DNA of 64,000 bases, taken from positions 5,361,625-5,425,624 of the forward strand of contig NZ_LR733817.1 in NCBI RefSeq assembly GCF_902506165.1, given 5' to 3'. The DNA is from Bosea sp. 29B. GTDB lineage: Bacteria > Pseudomonadota > Alphaproteobacteria > Rhizobiales > Beijerinckiaceae. The notes under the pieces were generated by a model. It saw nothing but the letters and a program-made list of their open reading frames with translations. It searched no databases and was not told the origin of the DNA. Positions 63,349-64,000 of the stretch are shown here, piece by piece (within the stretch, counting starts at the first letter, position 1; each line of letters begins with the position of its first letter). A program made the translations under genes and the position numbers.

Positions 63349-64000
63349 TCAGTGTCCCAGGCGCGCCAGATAAAGCAGCAGGCCGGCGAAGACCAGCACG
63401 GCCCAGTAGCCGTCGAGCCGGTCGAGGAAGCCGCCATGGCCGGGAATGAGGCGGCTCGAATCCTTGGTGCCGAAGCGCCGCTTGATCGACGATTCGAACA
63501 GATCGCCGGCCTGGCTCGCGGCGGAGGCGGCGAGCGAGACGACGAGCACCGGCCAGAGGCCCGATGGCAGCCCCGGGAAGAACCAGGCCCAGACCGCCGT
63601 AGCGCACAGGGTCCCGGCCAGGGCGCCGCCGAGCGCGCCCGACCAAGTCTTCTTCGGGCTGACGCGCGGCAGCAGCTTCGGCCCGCCCAGGGCGCGCCCG
63701 GTGAAATAGGCGGCGATATCGGTGAGCCAGACCACCGCGAAGGTCCAGATGATCAAAGCGAGCCCGAGCTCGGGCGTCTCGCGCAGCGCCGGCGTCACCA
63801 GCGCGAAGCAGAGCGCATAGGCGACGCCGCAGACTTCGAGCAGGCGCTGGTTGCCGGTCTGTGTCGTCGCGATCGCGGCGACCAATCCCGCAAGGGCCGA
63901 CACGCCCGCGAGCGCCGCGCCGCTCAAGGGCAGAAAGCCGAACGCGAGCCCGGCCAATCCGACGCCAATTCCAGCCGCAACCGCATTCCTGCGGCTGACC
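63349..64000 (-). CDS. cdsA: Phosphatidate cytidylyltransferase, N-terminus beyond window
   Basis: CdsA makes CDP-diacylglycerol from CTP and phosphatidic acid for phospholipid synthesis. The frame is open to the window edge, so about 217 C-terminal residues are visible of a usual 260-285; a TTG at 63957 inside the frame is not the true start. The membrane protein ends with the family signature: S-x-K-R-R-x-G-x-K-D, then IPGHGGFLDRLDGY (key part SSIKRRFGTKDSSRLIPGHG). An earlier loop reads SPKKTWSGALGG. It opens the visible part of the envelope operon. Confidence 0.95.
   Translation of the reverse strand, partial: VSRRNAVAAGIGVGLAGLAFGFLPLSGAALAGVSALAGLVAAIATTQTGNQRLLEVCGVAYALCFALVTPALRETPELGLALIIWTFAVVWLTDIAAYFTGRALGGPKLLPRVSPKKTWSGALGGALAGTLCATAVWAWFFPGLPSGLWPVLVVSLAASAASQAGDLFESSIKRRFGTKDSSRLIPGHGGFLDRLDGYWAVLVFAGLLLYLARLGH

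Overview
The window is a high-GC, densely coded stretch of an alphaproteobacterial chromosome, most likely from the Hyphomicrobiales (Rhizobiales), perhaps Bosea- or Bradyrhizobium-like. This inference rests on gene content and order: cdsA-dxr-rseP-bamA-lpxD-fabZ-lpxA-lpxI-lpxB with gltA and gltX close by, trpG-trpD-trpC-moaC-moeA-lexA, opgG-opgH, and an alphaproteobacterial LexA box (GAAC-N7-GAAC) upstream of lexA. I see no tRNA, rRNA, CRISPR array, prophage or insertion sequence.

Layout. 1-7 kb: the end of an unrecognised gene, mfd, sdhE and recG. 7-11.5 kb: a RidA-like protein, an SDR with a divergent LysR regulator, an AraC/GyrI-like regulator, and DUF502 and DUF454 membrane proteins. 11.6-19 kb: glmS and glmU (UDP-GlcNAc synthesis), then opgG-opgH (periplasmic glucans). 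19-23 kb: a tiny Tat-signal protein, a VOC protein, a DUF350/DUF1190/GspS-like trio (yjfL-yjfM-yjfC type) and a GFA protein. 23-26 kb: pyrG, secG, tpiA. 26-32.6 kb: a PpiD-like foldase gene directly upstream of trpE, then a three-gene ABC importer of the TrpXYZ/COG2984 type. 32.9-36.1 kb: a LysR regulator with a divergent MFS exporter, and an aldo/keto reductase. 36.2-41.8 kb: an accessory island built around an ECF42-type sigma factor. 41.9-47 kb: trpGDC, moaC, moeA, lexA. 47-53.6 kb: comEC, gltX, gltA and an orphan TctC-type binding protein. 53.6-64 kb: the envelope operon, all on the minus strand (lipid A, FabZ, BamA, RseP, Dxr, CdsA).

The most noteworthy region is 36.2-41.8 kb. A DGPF/YCII gene and an ECF42-type sigma factor gene form one operon. 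Upstream of three separate genes (YCII, DUF899, VOC) I find the same bipartite element, TGTCGG-N17-CGTCCTTG. It looks like the sigma factor's own promoter and so defines a local regulon. The VOC gene has a second, sigma70-like promoter straddled by two TATCTTG...CAAGATA-type palindromes, which fit operators for the divergent MarR gene. The VOC-DoxX-SRPBCC-DUF1579 run therefore appears to be under dual MarR and ECF42 control. Its substrate is unknown.

A family of intergenic palindromes (GTCATTCCGGG.../GTCATGCTCGGGC... types) occurs at six places, once with one element nested inside another. Start codons were chosen from family alignment, ribosome-binding sites and gene overlaps; alternatives are stated in the entries.
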